From assembly GCF_030435805.1 (NCBI RefSeq), contig NC_081295.1:157327001-157391000 (forward strand): DNA of 64,000 nucleotides, written 5' to 3'. Numbering within the stretch: the first letter of the stretch is position 1; every line of letters begins with the position of its first letter. Under the pieces are notes generated by a model. That model did no database searches and was not told the origin of the DNA. It saw only the letters and a program-made list of their open reading frames with translations. A program made the translations under genes and the position numbers. Of the stretch, positions 31,324 to 44,076 are shown one piece after another. This DNA is from Mustela lutreola. Lineage: Eukaryota; Chordata; Mammalia; Carnivora; Mustelidae.

Positions 31324-32015
31324 AAATAAAATCTTTTTTTAAAAAAATCTCAAACTCTGCAAAACGTTCAACACCAACCCCACTGTTCTACCATCAGTCT
31401 TCAATTCAGTCAACCAGCTTTCCAATACATCTCTCTTCTTACAAGGGTGACCTGCATTGTCACAGCTCATCTATGTGTGCCTCCTCAACACTGAAGTTTT
31501 ACTCATTTGTTACCTTTTAGGCAGTTTCTCTGCTAGTCCTGTAAGTTAGCAAAGCCCATCAGTGGTTCTCTGCTTCCCACTTAACCCAACTTAAAAAACT
31601 TCGAATAGATGTATAAGCCCCTGCACATCAGCTGTTCAGCTTTTCCAGTACCCTGTTCTTTACCTGGGATTTCAATTTGCTTAAATTTTTTGGAGTGTCT
31701 GTTAACTTTCATTCTCCACAGCACTCACGCAGGAGGTAAACTGAAACCTGGAACAAATTAATTACCCCTTTGCACAAGACACAGTAGCTCAGTAATACAA
31801 AAATGAAGAGAATAACCTCAAGGAGCTCACTGCCTAAAATAAGAAATCCAGTTACTAACTGATTTTTACTGTAGTCCATATGAAAATATCAAGTTACTAA
31901 TCGTTATAACAGCAATGCGGTATTTCCTAATTGATCAGAACACGTCTATGAAGGTCTGTCCGATTTGTAGGGGAAATGACTTCAGACGAGTTCCGCTAAA
32001 AATCGGATAACTCGA
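31324..32015. other. Intergenic, no gene seen
   Basis: Unassigned sequence leading to a SINE and then the next CpG island. Confidence 0.35.
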
Positions 32016-32207
32016 GGGCGCCTGGGTGGCTCAGTGGGTTAAAGACTCTGCTTTCGGCTCAGGTCATGATCCCAGGGTCCTGGGATCGAGTCCCGCATCG
32101 GGCTCTCTGCTCAGCAGGGAGCCTGCTTCCTCCTCTCTCTCTGTCTGCCTCTCTGCCTACTTGTGATCTCTGTCTGTCAAATAAATAAATCAATCTTTAA
32201 AAAAAAA
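32016..32207 (+). repeat. CAN-SINE with 18-base target duplication
   Basis: Flanked by perfect AAAAATCGGATAACTCGA (31998-32015 and 32208-32225). Young copy. Confidence 0.97.
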
Positions 32208-32419
32208 AAAAATCGGATAACTCGAAATTCCAGTAGAAAGTCTGCCCGACTCCATAGCAGAAGCTGGGAAGCAATGCACTGCAAGCCTAGGCCGTCTTTG
32301 GGGCGCATACACTGGGACCCAGCGGCTCCTAGCAACACTACACCCTCTGGGCGCGCAGTTCTACTGTACACAGGTATAAGGGTCACGCGCAAGTTTGTCT
32401 TGAATTCAGGACACACAGT

Positions 32420-33420
32420 AAACCCAGAAATGACGTCGCTCTCGCTCACGCAGTGGTCTCCAGCGTGGCCGCGCAGCAAGAATCCCGCTACAGAGCAGAG
32501 TCGCTCGCGGCGGCGTGCGGACGCCAGCGGGTCCCCGGGCTTCTTGCTGGTTCCCAGGCCGAGACCGGACGCACGGCGGACCTCAGGTTGCCCGCGGGGC
32601 AGGTGTGTCCTCGGCCGGAGCGCGGGGGTCGCGGCCGGGGAAGCAGGCTCCCGGGAGCGCGAGGTTGCGGCGCCCGATCCCCGTCTTCACCCAGACGGCC
32701 CCCGCCCCTCGCGTCCCGACCGCAGGTCCCCTCCACGTGCGGACCGACGGCTCTGCGCCCCCGGCGCCCCGGGAGGCCTCGTCTCCGCGGGAAGCGGCGC
32801 AGGCCGGGCGGGATTGGCGGGCGCTCCCCTGCCGGCGGCCGGGCCGGGCCCGGGTAACACTCGCGTTCGCGGACCGCGGCGCCGCGGCCCGGGGCCCACC
32901 TCCCGGCTTGGCCCGGGCGGCGTGTGCGCGGGCCTCCCCGGGAGTCGGGAGTCCGGCCCCTGCGGCGCGCGGACCGACAGCCAGACCTTCCGAGTGCGGG
33001 CCGCTGTGCCCGCTCGTCGGCGCGGGGACAGGGGACAGGGCTGGCGCAGTCGCCGTACTGTCTCGTTCTTCGGAAGGCGGGACCTGCTGCGAGTCGTGTC
33101 CTTCGCTCGGAATGATTCCTAAAACCCGCTTTCTGCCAGCCCTCCGCAGCAGAAGCCCGTCCTCTGATCCTCAGGGCCGGGGAAGTGAAGGTGTGTTTGA
33201 AGGATGCCGAGTGGGTCGCAGGTGCGAGGCGTAGAGAAGACACGAGCGGGGCCTCCGTGCGTGGCCCCGGCTTCTGTGCGGGGAAACTGAGGCAGACGAC
33301 AGGGTCACGGCGAGAACTGCAGCCTGTTCGGAGGCCTTGCCGTGGGGAGGGCGGGAGGCCGGGATCTAATGCTGTCCGAAGTCACTCTCAGAGCAACGCT
33401 ACCCGGAGGGTTTAGCCAAC
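32420..33420 (+). promoter_or_regulatory. CpG island, promoter of the SCAN pseudogene
   Basis: CpG-dense kilobase with a TGACGTC CRE at 32431-32437. It lies 1.1 kb upstream of the SCAN exon at 34483, the same arrangement as in ZNF165. Its survival in a CpG-rich state suggests the promoter may still be unmethylated in the germ line and could still be used. The open frames inside are composition artefacts. Confidence 0.7.
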
Positions 33421-33564
33421 CAGTTACTTTCCTGGTCTTGCTATTACGCTGCGGTTCTGTAAGACGTTAATGCTAACGGAACCTGGGTGAACGGTGTAGG
33501 GAGTTCTCTGCGCCGTTTGGGGAAGTTTCCTTTAATTCAAAACTATTTCAAAATAATGCATTTT

Positions 33565-33720
33565 TTAAAAGGTAAAATTTTTACAGAGGGGGAAAATAGA
33601 AGTTTAGAGAGATTAAGTCACGACACGTAAGAGAACAGCACAAGATTCAAGCGTGGGTCTTCCGGAATCCACAGCCCTTGTCCTTCACCGCAGCCCACGG
33701 TGCTGCCGAAGCGGTGGTGC
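33565..33720 (+). repeat. MIR SINE remnant
   Basis: Pattern GAAGTTTAGAGAGATTAAGT followed by CACAGCCCTTGTCCTTCACC. Diverged. Confidence 0.55.
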
Positions 33721-34482
33721 ACGTTTAAACAGATAGGCCCTGCTTAAGTCTGCTATTACATGGAAGACTGAAACCATCTACACCCACACAGCCTCCTACC
33801 TACCTAGGTTAAGGTGACTTAGCTATTCATTTATCTACACCAGGTATGACATTATTCCACTATCTTTATCAACATGACATTAGTATTCTAGGAAATTCTT
33901 GCCCCAGAAGATCAAGTTGCAAATAATATTTGTTTCGAGAAATTACCCCTCAAAAAATCCACTTGAATGACTATCAGACTCCCAAATTTAAGTGGGTAGG
34001 ATCCAGAAACTCTCAGCTGAAAACCTTCACCTTGTGTCCATCAGTTCTAAACTATTGTGTCATGATCCTTCCCCAATCCTTATTCTGCTTTGAAAGATCT
34101 GCCTTAAACTCCAAAACCTCATAAATATCCTGACTCTGCCTTCCTCCCTGGGAGATACTACTTAGACTCTCAAGGTAGAGCTAGCATTCATAAGAATTAA
34201 TTCACCTTAGCCTAATCAGTGGATTGTTTTGCTATTATTTTTGGAAAGCAGGGGTCCAACAATATTCTCGGCATTATGAAAAATGCTCTTTCTTGACATT
34301 CCTTCTACTTAGAAAACGGCTTGAATGACCTTAAGCACATTTTTAAAATTTTCTTTAAATTTGGGTGAAGCTTTCTTGCTCTTCTGAAACACAAGCATTA
34401 GACTTAGTGAGTTCAAGTATTTAATCAGCCTGTGTGTATGTGTGTGTGTTTCTGTCTTTAACTGTGGTTTCTATAACCTTAG
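33721..34482 (+). other. Intron of the SCAN pseudogene, no other feature
   Basis: AT-rich sequence ending at the acceptor TTTCTATAACCTTAG (AG at 34481-34482). A TGTGTG run is near 34432. Confidence 0.45.
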
Positions 34483-34917
34483 GAGTGTGCCCTGAAAGAT
34501 AACACTTGTTCTTGTCCTCTCTGACCATTGGAGCTGGAATGGCTGCAGTGTTCCTTCCTAGGGCTCATGAAGAGCCAGAGGGGCTCTTCAAAGTAAACAA
34601 AAAAGAAGGTCCTGCCGAGGTTCAGGGATCTGGCCCACAGGGCAGCAGCCCAAACAGCCAGGAGTTATTCCGCCAGCGCTTCCAACAGTTCTGCTATAAG
34701 GAGACTCCTGGACCCCGTGAGGCCTTGAGCCAACTCTGGGTGTTCTGCTGTGAGTGGTTAAGGCCTGAGATACACAGCAAGGAGCAGATGCTGGACCTGC
34801 TGGTGCTGGAGCAGTTCCTCACCATCTTGCCTGAAAGAGCATCACCCGGAGAGCAGGGATGAGGCCGTGGCTATGCTGGAAGATCTGGAGAAGGAATTGG
34901 ATGAACCAGGCCAACAG
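34483..34917 (+). pseudogene. Pseudogene exon 1: SCAN domain with a 20-base deletion
   Basis: Encodes GPREALSQL and [18 protein letters not shown], then loses frame at the deletion. The correct frame resumes at AMLEDLEKELDEPGQQ before the donor GT at 34918. Confidence 0.85.
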
Positions 34918-35045
34918 GTAGAAAGGGACCTGTGCTCAGTGGGGGGATGGTTTGGAGTGGGCATCCAGGCCGATCCTTTATGGGCTCTCGGGATCATGTA
35001 CACTGTGGGCCCTTCAGATGCACAGATGAGCCTGCTTGTTCTCAG

Positions 35046-35175
35046 GTTTCAACCCAGACCTGTGCACAGGAACTGCTTTCTGGGACATCAGCACCTCTGG
35101 ATCCAGCGAAGGAAGCAACATATCTTCAGCCTCAACCCATGGAGATCCAGGACCCTCAACACCAACAAGACTGTG
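35046..35175 (+). pseudogene. Pseudogene exon 2: linker
   Basis: 130 bases between TTGTTCTCAG| and GACTGTG|GTTAGT. Open in the frame expected after the SCAN exon. Confidence 0.7.
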
Positions 35176-35231
35176 GTTAGTGTTGACACTTGGGTCATAT
35201 GGCTCCCCTGGAGACCTTAGAATCATTCGTC

Positions 35232-35345
35232 ATTGTCACGTAAATATTGAGTACTTACTCTGTGCCAGGCACCATGGAAGGCACTGGGTATGGTGAACAA
35301 GGCAGACATGATCCTTGCTTTCATGGAGCTTACCAAATAAATGTA
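35232..35345. repeat. L2/MIR-family remnant
   Basis: TATTGAGTACTTACTCTGTG followed by CCAGGCACC and ATCCTTGCTTTCATGGAGCT is the familiar ancient-repeat pattern. Confidence 0.6.
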
Positions 35346-35690
35346 CCATAACAGCTTGTATATGGGGGAAGAAGAAGGCAGGCAGAGAAGGCCTTTTTTG
35401 AGGAAGTAACATGAGAGCTAAATCCCGAAAGTAGAATAGAAATTAGCCAGGTGAGTCGGAGAGGGGAAAGCAACGCAGGCCTAAGAGCATGTGCAAAACA
35501 GATGGGAAAGAGGTGCATTGTCAGAAATTATGTTTCTATGCTATGATATTTTTAAAATAATAATCCAAAAGTTTTTTCTCGTGCTGATAGGAATTTTAGT
35601 CCTGTTGTATGTGCAGTGATGTTTTGGGCCCCATCCTACTGTTCATTTTATATTTGCTAATGGCTCTGAAAGATGATGTTCTTTCATTGC

Positions 35691-35858
35691 TTTTTTGAAG
35701 ATTGTATTTATTTAGGGACAGTGCACTCGAGCATGTGAGCAGGAGGAAGGGCAGAGAGAGAGGGAGAAAGAGAATCCCAAGCAGACTCTGCACCGAGGGG
35801 GGTGGCCAACATGGGCATCAGCCTCACAACGCCAAGATCATGACCTGAGCCTTGCATG
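35691..35858 (-). repeat. CAN-SINE, old, partial
   Basis: Reverse copy (GAAGATTGTATTTATTTAGG to GATCATGACCTGAGCC) lacking a clean head. It lies in the pseudogene intron. Confidence 0.75.
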
Positions 35859-37109
35859 GGTTGAGGCTGGGAGTCTGGGAATCTGTCAAGCCTGAAGCTA
35901 CACTCTGGACCATTGAGACTTCCTGGGCAAATGGTCACGAATACAAAGGAGGATTTCTAACAGACCCAGACCCCCATCCATCCTGACCCAAGAAAAGCAC
36001 ATCGCCATGATTCCCCTGCCTGTCTCCTACAGAGGTGCCCCTGAACAGGGTCCCAACACCCCCATCCTCCGGGGTGGGCAATGTGGTCACTTCCTCAATG
36101 GTCAACAGTTTCTGAAAAAAGGTGAGATTGTCCCACTCAAGGCATATTCTCCCTGAAGTAATCCCATGTTAGGACCCAGGGTGAAGGGCATTATTTGTAA
36201 CCACGTAGGAGTAATGCAGGGAAAAGTGATGTGCTTTTAACTCGGTCGGTGGGGGGAGGCCTGGCAATGGGAGGAAAGACAGGTATAGAGACAGCGGAAG
36301 ACGAAGGAGGCAGTTTACTTCAGCTCTCAGAGAGCTCCCTCCTGCTGCTTGGCCACGGCTCCTTTCCCTCTCCTCCCACAGTATCCTTTTGGCAGTTGTC
36401 GCATGCCTCTGCCTGGGGTTGGATCTGATGTAAGCTGCCTCCTGGGTCTTCAGCTGTCTCCATACTTGTCTTTCCTCCCATTGCCATCCCCTCCCCCTCC
36501 ATTTAAAAGCCCAGGGGTAGAGTGTAGCTTCAGTTTTCACAGATTCCTAGATTCTCCTTTATTGGTAGAGTACAAATATCTTTGGGGCCAAATCAGTCTC
36601 TGTTTGTCCCTACGTGATAACATCCTTTTGTGCTCCGTGTTTTTAGACTCTGATCTACTTGTTCTGCATACCTGCAAATAGGGTACTTTCCTGTGCTCCA
36701 ACCCCTCATTTTTTGGTTCTCCCTGAGGCCTCAGAGCACCTACACAGAGCTGCTTCACAGCTCCACATCAGCACTGGCCCCCACGGCTTCCTTTCTGCTC
36801 CTCCCACGGGCCTGTTCCTTCATCTCTCTCTGCTCTTCTCTACCCTTCCCTCAGAACCTACTCGCATCCCAGATCTTTTCTTCTGTTGGTGACTGACTCC
36901 TCCCAAACTTGTCTCCACTCTGCTCATGTCATGCCCTACCAGTCCAGACACTGCCAGTCCTCTCTTCCTTTGCAGTCTCCCACTTTCTTCCTCAAATGTT
37001 GTCAGACCGTTTTGCTGGGAGAGTTAAGCTGTGTGCTTCTAGTGTACATGTTTAAGTTTATTTCCTGTATATTTCACTGGTAACTTGAAATCTATTGTTT
37101 TTGTTTCAG
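35859..37109 (+). other. Last intron of the SCAN pseudogene
   Basis: Unassigned sequence. A segment at 36033-36121 is bounded by a good acceptor and donor but does not fit the reading phase of the flanking exons. The stretch 36650-37000 is pyrimidine-rich and possibly an L2 remnant. Confidence 0.4.
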
Positions 37110-38047
<938 letters not shown>

Positions 38048-38727
38048 TGATTGTCGGTACTGACCAGCAATTCCGCAGAAGGCCAGAAAGGCACAGCCAG
38101 CAGAGGACACCACCATGACAGTGGCGTGGGGAATTCTGTGATCACCACTGCACTTTTCACGGTCATTAGAAAAGACTTCTAGAGGCTGAGACAGGTTATC
38201 GCCTGACAGCTTATCAAAAAAGCACATCTTTCCACATCTTAAACATCCTTCTCTGAAGCAGTGGCTCAGGAAGCCTCAGTGATCCACGAGATATGTATCC
38301 GCAGTCGTAGAGATGGCAGTGGTCTTGGAGACGGCTGTGTTCCTCTCCCTTCCCTTCTTCCCCCTATTTTCTTGGGAGTTAGAGTAATGATCTTGCGTGA
38401 GGTGTGAATTTAGAGTTAACATCTCATCTGCATTTTAAAAATCCTGAATTTTAGATCAGCTTGATAAAAAGCAGCCTATCAATTATCTACACTGAAAACA
38501 TTGTGCGCACAAAACCCACTCTGTAATCTGGGATGAACGACTCGTGTAGATGGGAAAGTTCAGTGGGGCAAGAGGATGGACGACGCACGTTCCAGTGTGA
38601 CCTTTCACATCTTCCACCAGAGGTGCCAAACAGGCCAGTGGGCTGTATTTGGGAAAAATCGTGTGTATTTTTCCCACATGGTATTTTTTTTCAATAATAT
38701 GTAAAATTATTTCAATTTTTTAAAGCT
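38048..38727 (+). other. 3' flank of the SCAN pseudogene
   Basis: No further fingers are visible. The region is unassigned and probably holds the former 3' UTR. Confidence 0.4.
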
Positions 38728-38895
38728 CTTTTTTTTTTTTAAGGTGTATTTATTTAGAGAGGGAGAGAGAATTTCAAGCAGACTCTGCACTGAGCGCAGA
38801 GCCCAGTGCAGAGCTTGACCTCATGACCCTGAGATCATGACTTGAGCCGAAATCAAGAATCAGACACCCAACTGACTGTACCACCCGGGTGCCCC
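38728..38895 (-). repeat. CAN-SINE, older subfamily
   Basis: Reverse copy from AAGGTGTATTTATTTAGAGA to CCACCCGGGTGCCCC. Confidence 0.92.
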
Positions 38896-39732
38896 AGTTA
38901 TCTCAACTTTTTAAAAATCTGGCAATTTCACATAAAATCTGACTTTCCGGATTCTCTTTCAAAAATACATGTTGTGGCAACACTAGAGGGCATATTCCCA
39001 CAAGGCAACAGTTGACTGGGACAGATTATCACTACTGTGTGTTTAGACCCAGTCCACTGCCACACAGCTTCCTGCGGTCTCCCGCCCCTCCCTCCCCCTA
39101 CCTGTGTGAGCCCTCCCGTGCTCTAAGGGCTTCTCAGGTGTTTGTGGGTTCCAGGCCAACTTGCCACCAAGAGTTCCACCTTAATTTTATACACCGCCCC
39201 CCAATAAGATTTTCTGTGAAGAAAGGGCTTTCTAACAACAGCTTGAAGATTTAGATTAAAAAAATAAAAGTGTGCACTTGTGCACGCAAAGGTAGAGGAA
39301 AGCCACTTTAAATTTTTCCTTAGACAGAATGTATAGGTAATTATTGAAAGTCAGCTGTAATAGCTTCAAGCCTAACCCATGAAGACTAGTTCTTTGGGTG
39401 AGATGAAGACACAACACCCGTGACAGGGTTGGACATTAGTGTCAGAGTGAAAAGGCCTGGGGCGGAAAGCAGGGGTGCAGCTCAGAAAGAGAAGCTTTGA
39501 GATTTGAAGCATTCGGTGACAGGAGCAGCTGTGGGAAGGCTGTGGGATGAGACCCAAATGGGAGACTGGAGAGAGGTGAGAAGAAAAGGCTACAAATACG
39601 GGAGGGTCTGGGATAAACAGAGGGAAGGAGAAAGGCCAGAAATGCCAGGAAACCAAATTACAAACAGGAAGCCAAAGCAAAGGTAGTGAAAACATTAAGT
39701 GAGTAAGCATGATTTAAAGAAATGTGAGTGGA
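38896..39732. other. Intergenic, no gene seen
   Basis: Unassigned. A 112-codon minus-strand open stretch (39372-39710) has no recognisable protein features. Confidence 0.35.
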
Positions 39733-39904
39733 GGGACGCCTGGGTGGCCCCGTGATTTAAGCCCAGGCCAGGTCAAGGATCCTGGGATTACGCCCCACAT
39801 TGGGCTCTCTGCTCAGTAGGGAATCTGCTGCTCCCGCTCCCTCTGTGCTCTCTCTCTTGTTCTTGCTTTCTCTCAAGCTAATAAAGCAAATAAAATATTT
39901 AAAG
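39733..39904 (+). repeat. CAN-SINE
   Basis: Copy from GGGACGCCTGGGTGGCC, with a deletion in the left part, to AAATAAAATATTTAAAGG. A GGAA-rich simple repeat follows. Confidence 0.9.
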
Positions 39905-40246
39905 GAAGAAAGGGAGGAAGGAAAAAAAAAAAAAGGAAGGAGGGAGCGGGAGGTTGAAAGGCTGGAGGTAGGAGCACTGAGTATTAACTGACCCTCAATT
40001 CTATGCCATGTGGGCCAGATGCCTAACATGAAAGACCCTCACCCAAATCTGAGTTCACTGCTGTTTCTTTGTATCACTGAGGACCCTGCCCCTGCATGGG
40101 TCTCTGAGTGTTGGGACACAGGACACCTCTCTTTAGATATGGAACATATATATGTTCAATCCTGCTCAGTCTGTCTGGACTGGCCTTCTTAACAAAATCA
40201 GCCAAGCAGGAGGATTCTCTCCCAGGAGCAAGAATATATTTCTGGT

Positions 40247-40499
40247 GGGACCCCTGGGTGGCGCAGTCGATCAAGTTTCCGACTTGATTTTGGCTCAGGT
40301 TATGATATCAGCCATAATACCATGAAATATCAGGCTGATACCATTTCAAGTCATGAAATTGAGCCAAGCCTCGAGTCAGGTGCTGAGCGTGGAGCCAGCT
40401 TAACATCCGCTCCCTCTGCCCCCAACCCCAACCCCCTGGCTGGCCCATGTGCGCTCTCTGTCTCTCCCCTTCTCTAAATAAATTTTTTTTTTTTTAAAG
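40247..40499 (+). repeat. CAN-SINE with internal rearrangement
   Basis: Head GGGACCCCTGGGTGGCGCAG and tail CTCTAAATAAATTTTTTT. The middle (40300-40370) has an extra GATATCAGCC ... GGCTGATACC segment that can fold on itself. Confidence 0.85.
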
Positions 40500-40510
40500 A
40501 AGTCATGCTT

Positions 40511-40708
40511 GGGGTGACTGGTTGGCTCAGTGGATTAAACCTCTGCCTTCGGCTCAGGTCATGATCTCAGGGTCCTGGGATCGAGGCCCACATCAGGCTC
40601 CCTGCTCCCCCTCTCCCACTCTGCCTACTTGTGATCTCTCTCTCTGTCAAATAAATAAATAAAATCTTTAAAATTAATTAATTAATTTAAATAAATAAAT
40701 AAATAAAA
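40511..40708 (+). repeat. CAN-SINE
   Basis: Copy from GGGGTGACTGGTTGGCTCAG to an (AAAT)n tail, flanked by GTCATGCTT and TTCATGCTT. Confidence 0.92.
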
Positions 40709-41084
40709 AGAGTTCATGCTTGGCCTCTTTGGGAAGCATGTGATTTACCCATTCCTCCTAAAGAGGAAAGTGTGTTGTGAGATAGAAATACCCATTATAA
40801 ATTAATTAAATGATGTAGCAAAAGGAAAGTTCTTTGCAAACTCTGACAATCGTGGCTGCCATTTGTTGAACACCAGTTGTGTCCAGCATCAAGCATGTTC
40901 CATCTTGTGTAAACGTTCCAACTCATTTGTAGGGTACTATTTATTATCTCAAACAATGTGTCAATGTAAGCCTTATGAAAGGCTTATAACAAATGAAAAG
41001 TTTTTAATACATTTAAATATTAAACAGCCTATAAAAGTATTTTTAGAATATAATAACTATGTATAACAGATTTAAAATAGTGGA
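40709..41084. other. Intergenic, no gene seen
   Basis: AT-rich. Part of it around 40860-40940 may be an ancient L2/MIR-type repeat. Confidence 0.35.
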
Positions 41085-41273
41085 GGGCGCCTGGGTGGCT
41101 CAGTGGGTTAAGCCGCCGCTGCCTTCGGCTCAGGTCATGATCTCGGGGTCCTGGGATCGAGTCCCGCATCGGGCTCTCTGCTCGGCAGAGGGCCTGCTTC
41201 CCCCCACCCTCTCTCTGTCTACTTGTGATCTCCCTCTGTCAAATAAATAAATAAAATCTTTAAAATAAAATAA
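41085..41273 (+). repeat. CAN-SINE
   Basis: Young-type copy from GGGCGCCTGGGTGGCTCAG to AAATAAATAAAATCTT, flanked by AAAATAGTGGA. Confidence 0.95.
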
Positions 41274-41518
41274 AATAGTGGAAGTTGGAAGTAATAAAAT
41301 GTCAACAGTGTATTTAGGTAATGAAGAGGGAGTGATTCTCACCTTTTCTATTTACCTGTATATTCCAGTGGAAAAGTTAGAATTCATCATATGCATAAAT
41401 AAATACTTTTTAAAAATTAAAATACTACAGAATTACTTGAAGCTTTCTGGAGATGATTCTTTGGTAGCCTTTTCAATTATTTCCTTTAGGACTGGTTTAT
41501 TTTATGTTTTCTGCCTTT

Positions 41519-41629
41519 TTAAAAAATATTTTATTTTTAAGTAGTCTCTACACCCAACGTGGGGCTTGAACTCACAGCCCCAAGATCGAGAACTGGACTC
41601 TCCACCCACTGAGCCCGCCAGGTGCCCCA
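41519..41629 (-). repeat. CAN-SINE, short old form
   Basis: Roughly 110-base reverse copy ending GAGCCCGCCAGGTGCCCC. Confidence 0.85.
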
Positions 41630-41645
41630 TAGATTTTGTTACTTC

Positions 41646-41839
41646 TTTTTTTTTAAAATTTTATTTATTAATTTGACAGAGAGAAATCACAAGTAGATGT
41701 AGAGGCAGCCAGAGAGAGAGATAGGGAAGCAGGCTCCCTGCTGAGCAGAGAGCCCAATGCGGGACTCGATCCCAGGACCCTGAGATCATGACCCGAGCTG
41801 AAGGCAGCGGCTTAACCCACTGAGCCACCCACGCGCCCC
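41646..41839 (-). repeat. CAN-SINE with target duplication
   Basis: Reverse copy flanked by GATTTTGTTACTTCTT on both sides. Confidence 0.96.
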
Positions 41840-42059
41840 GATTTTGTTACTTCTTGAATGAATTTTGGAATTAAAGTTTCTTTCCCCCACCAATTTCGTT
41901 GAGATTTTTTAAATTTTTGGTAGCAGACGTCTTCATCTGCTATTTGTCATTTACAATTTTTAAATGTTTTTTTTTTTTTTTCTCAACTGGATTTACCATA
42001 GGTTTGTGGGGTTTTTTATGTTTCCTTTTTTGGTTTTTTAGCTTGAATACCATTAGTTT

Positions 42060-42480
42060 TTTTTTTTTTTATAAAAGAGAGACATGAAAATTATTCACAT
42101 GATGAAAGATTTCACTTTACTGGAATGGGCAGCTTCACTTCGTGCCATTTTAGCAATGATTCCAGTCCACATACTTTCCGATGTCACAGTCTCAAAATAA
42201 GAAATAATCCTTGTCATCTAGAACTGCTTTGGTGCCTCCATATTCTGGGTGAAGAATTTTATCTCCAACTTTCACACTAACTGGTTGAATCTCTCTACCC
42301 TTTCCTTTAGAGCCCGATCCAACAGCTACGAGTGTTGCTTGCAACGCTTTTCCTTGAGATTTTTCTGGAAGCATAATACCTCCTTTGGTACAGTTTCAGC
42401 TGCACTCCTTTCAACTAAAACTCCATCAAAGAGGGGAAGAAACTTGCTAAATGACTGCGGCTACCACCACGGTTCTTACA
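42060..42480 (-). pseudogene. HSPE1P: HSPE1 (Hsp10 chaperonin) processed pseudogene
   Basis: The minus strand carries an intronless copy of the mitochondrial co-chaperonin 10 mRNA. It retains KFLPLFD, VLVERSAAETV, MLPEKSQGK, VAVGSGSKGKG, EIQPVSVKVGDK and PEYGGTK..LDDKDYFLF. A 3' UTR-like stretch and a poly-A end (a T-run on the plus strand near 42059) follow. The initiator ATG is not preserved. A one-base deletion just before MLPEKSQGK (between 42375 and 42390) shifts frame. The expected Arg codon after YFLF is TGA (42192-42194). No introns and a poly-A end indicate retroposition. It is not expected to make chaperonin. Confidence 0.93.
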
Positions 42481-42675
42481 GGTTTGTGGTTTTTAACAGG
42501 CTTGTTTATAAATGTTTCATTCTTGGATTTCTTAATGTCACCTTTTCTGTGTTCTAATTCATTTGCTTATTCTTTTATCCCTATTTATTTTCTAACCTTT
42601 CCCTTGGGGATTTCCTTCTCATCCTTTTTCTAATTTCTTGAGTGCTTAGTTCATTCGTTTTTCTCTTTTTGAATT

Positions 42676-42857
42676 TTATTTTTTAAGGTTTTACTTATTT
42701 ATTAGAGCACAATCAGGAGGAAAGGCAGAGGGAGAGAGAAAGGAAGAAGCAGACCCCTGCTGAGCAGGGAGCCTGACATGGGCTTGATCCCAGGACTCTG
42801 GGATCATGACCTGGGCCAAAAGCAGATGCTTAACCAACCAAGCCACCCAAGCACCCC
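42676..42857 (-). repeat. CAN-SINE
   Basis: Reverse copy from TTAAGGTTTTACTTATTTAT to AAGCCACCCAAGCACCCC. Confidence 0.92.
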
Positions 42858-43619
42858 TCTTTTTTTTTTTTTTTTTAATAATTAAAGCAAGTGAGAATAT
42901 ACATCCATCGAACGCTGTTATTTTTAACAATGTTATTTGTGGGGTGGTTTTTTGTTTGTTTTTGTTAGCTTTGAAAGATCTAAACAGAGAAGAAGAGGGA
43001 GGGCCCTGGGTGTCATAGCCAGGCTGCCTGCTTATGCCTCAATCGTGAAGGCAGAGAGGCTCTACCCAGGTAGAGGAAGGACGAGGAAGGACGTCACCAA
43101 GTCAAGGACCAGAGCAAGGGTTTTACCAGGAAGCCTCATTCTGACTGATGCGCAGCCACTCACGTTTCCACAGCCAGGTGCTCCAAGGCTCTGGCAAGTG
43201 GATTGTCTGAAGTTGATGGCTGCCTGGAGCTGGGGACATCCCTGAAGAATATTCTGGATTCCTTAAGAAGTTCAGGACCTGGAGCAGGGTTTGTGTTTGG
43301 AAACTGGTGAGAGACTTTGATGCAAGACATTAGGTAAGGAGGGAGAGACATACCGGTCAGTTCACTGCACTGAAGGGGCGGCAGGGACCAGTTGAGGGTT
43401 GTCTGCATTTTTCACTTGCTCAGCCAGCGATGAGGACGTGTTATGCCACAGTCAAGGGAAGGGGCTGGCTTTCCATCATGTATTTCTAATAGAAAGAAGA
43501 GCAGAAGTTATGCTGTTTTTAAATTTCTCTCCCGGAGAGGACAGTTCTGTAAAGCTGGTTTACTTGGATGTTACTCATTTCTGCATTTCTTAAATGACCC
43601 TTCCAGGTTTATTTTTTAA
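42858..43619. other. Intergenic, unassigned
   Basis: The part 42990-43430 is more GC-rich than its surroundings and matches no repeat I know. It contains a small tandem GAGGAAGGAC duplication near 43073-43092 and a donor-like ATTAG|GTAAGG near 43332. Confidence 0.35.
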
Positions 43620-43824
43620 TTTTTTTAGGTTTATTTATTTATTTTAAAGAACATGCAAGCTGGGGGAGGGGCAGAGGAAGAGAGAGAGAGAGAGAGAGAG
43701 AGAGAAGCAGTCTTCCCCCTGAACGCAGAGCCTGATGAGGGGTTCGATCTTGGGACCCTAGATCATGACCTGAGCCAAAATCAAGAGTTGGACGCTTAAC
43801 CGACTGAGCCACCCAGGCACACCC
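43620..43824 (-). repeat. CAN-SINE with (GA)n expansion
   Basis: Reverse copy ending GAGCCACCCAGGCACACC. It holds an uninterrupted GA run at about 43680-43704. Confidence 0.93.
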
Positions 43825-44076
43825 CACCCAAGTTTATTTGATCACTTATATTTACCCTACGAAGCATAGTGAAGTTCAATCTGATTTTCATCTTAAAGTG
43901 TTATATCCTTTTACAAAATGACCTGTCAGGCAAAGAATTTCAGAGAGAAAGGGATACTGATGACATTTCCCAAACAGGGAAATTGTTTGTGGGTTGTGAA
44001 GAATAGATGAGGTTTTAAAACAAGTGTCTTTCCTGTTTATACGAGTAACAGATTTTTGTAAAAAGTTACATTTTAG

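Noticed and set aside
32163-33243. Long open frames (319, 239 and 251 codons) in the second CpG island
   Set aside because: One starts inside a SINE tail and the others overlap on both strands. They are composition artefacts of the island.
36033-36121. Possible extra coding exon (for example a KRAB remnant) between linker and finger exons of the SCAN pseudogene
   Set aside because: Splice sites look good, but its length breaks the phase that the linker and finger exons share directly, it reads into a stop, and it has no KRAB-like sequence.
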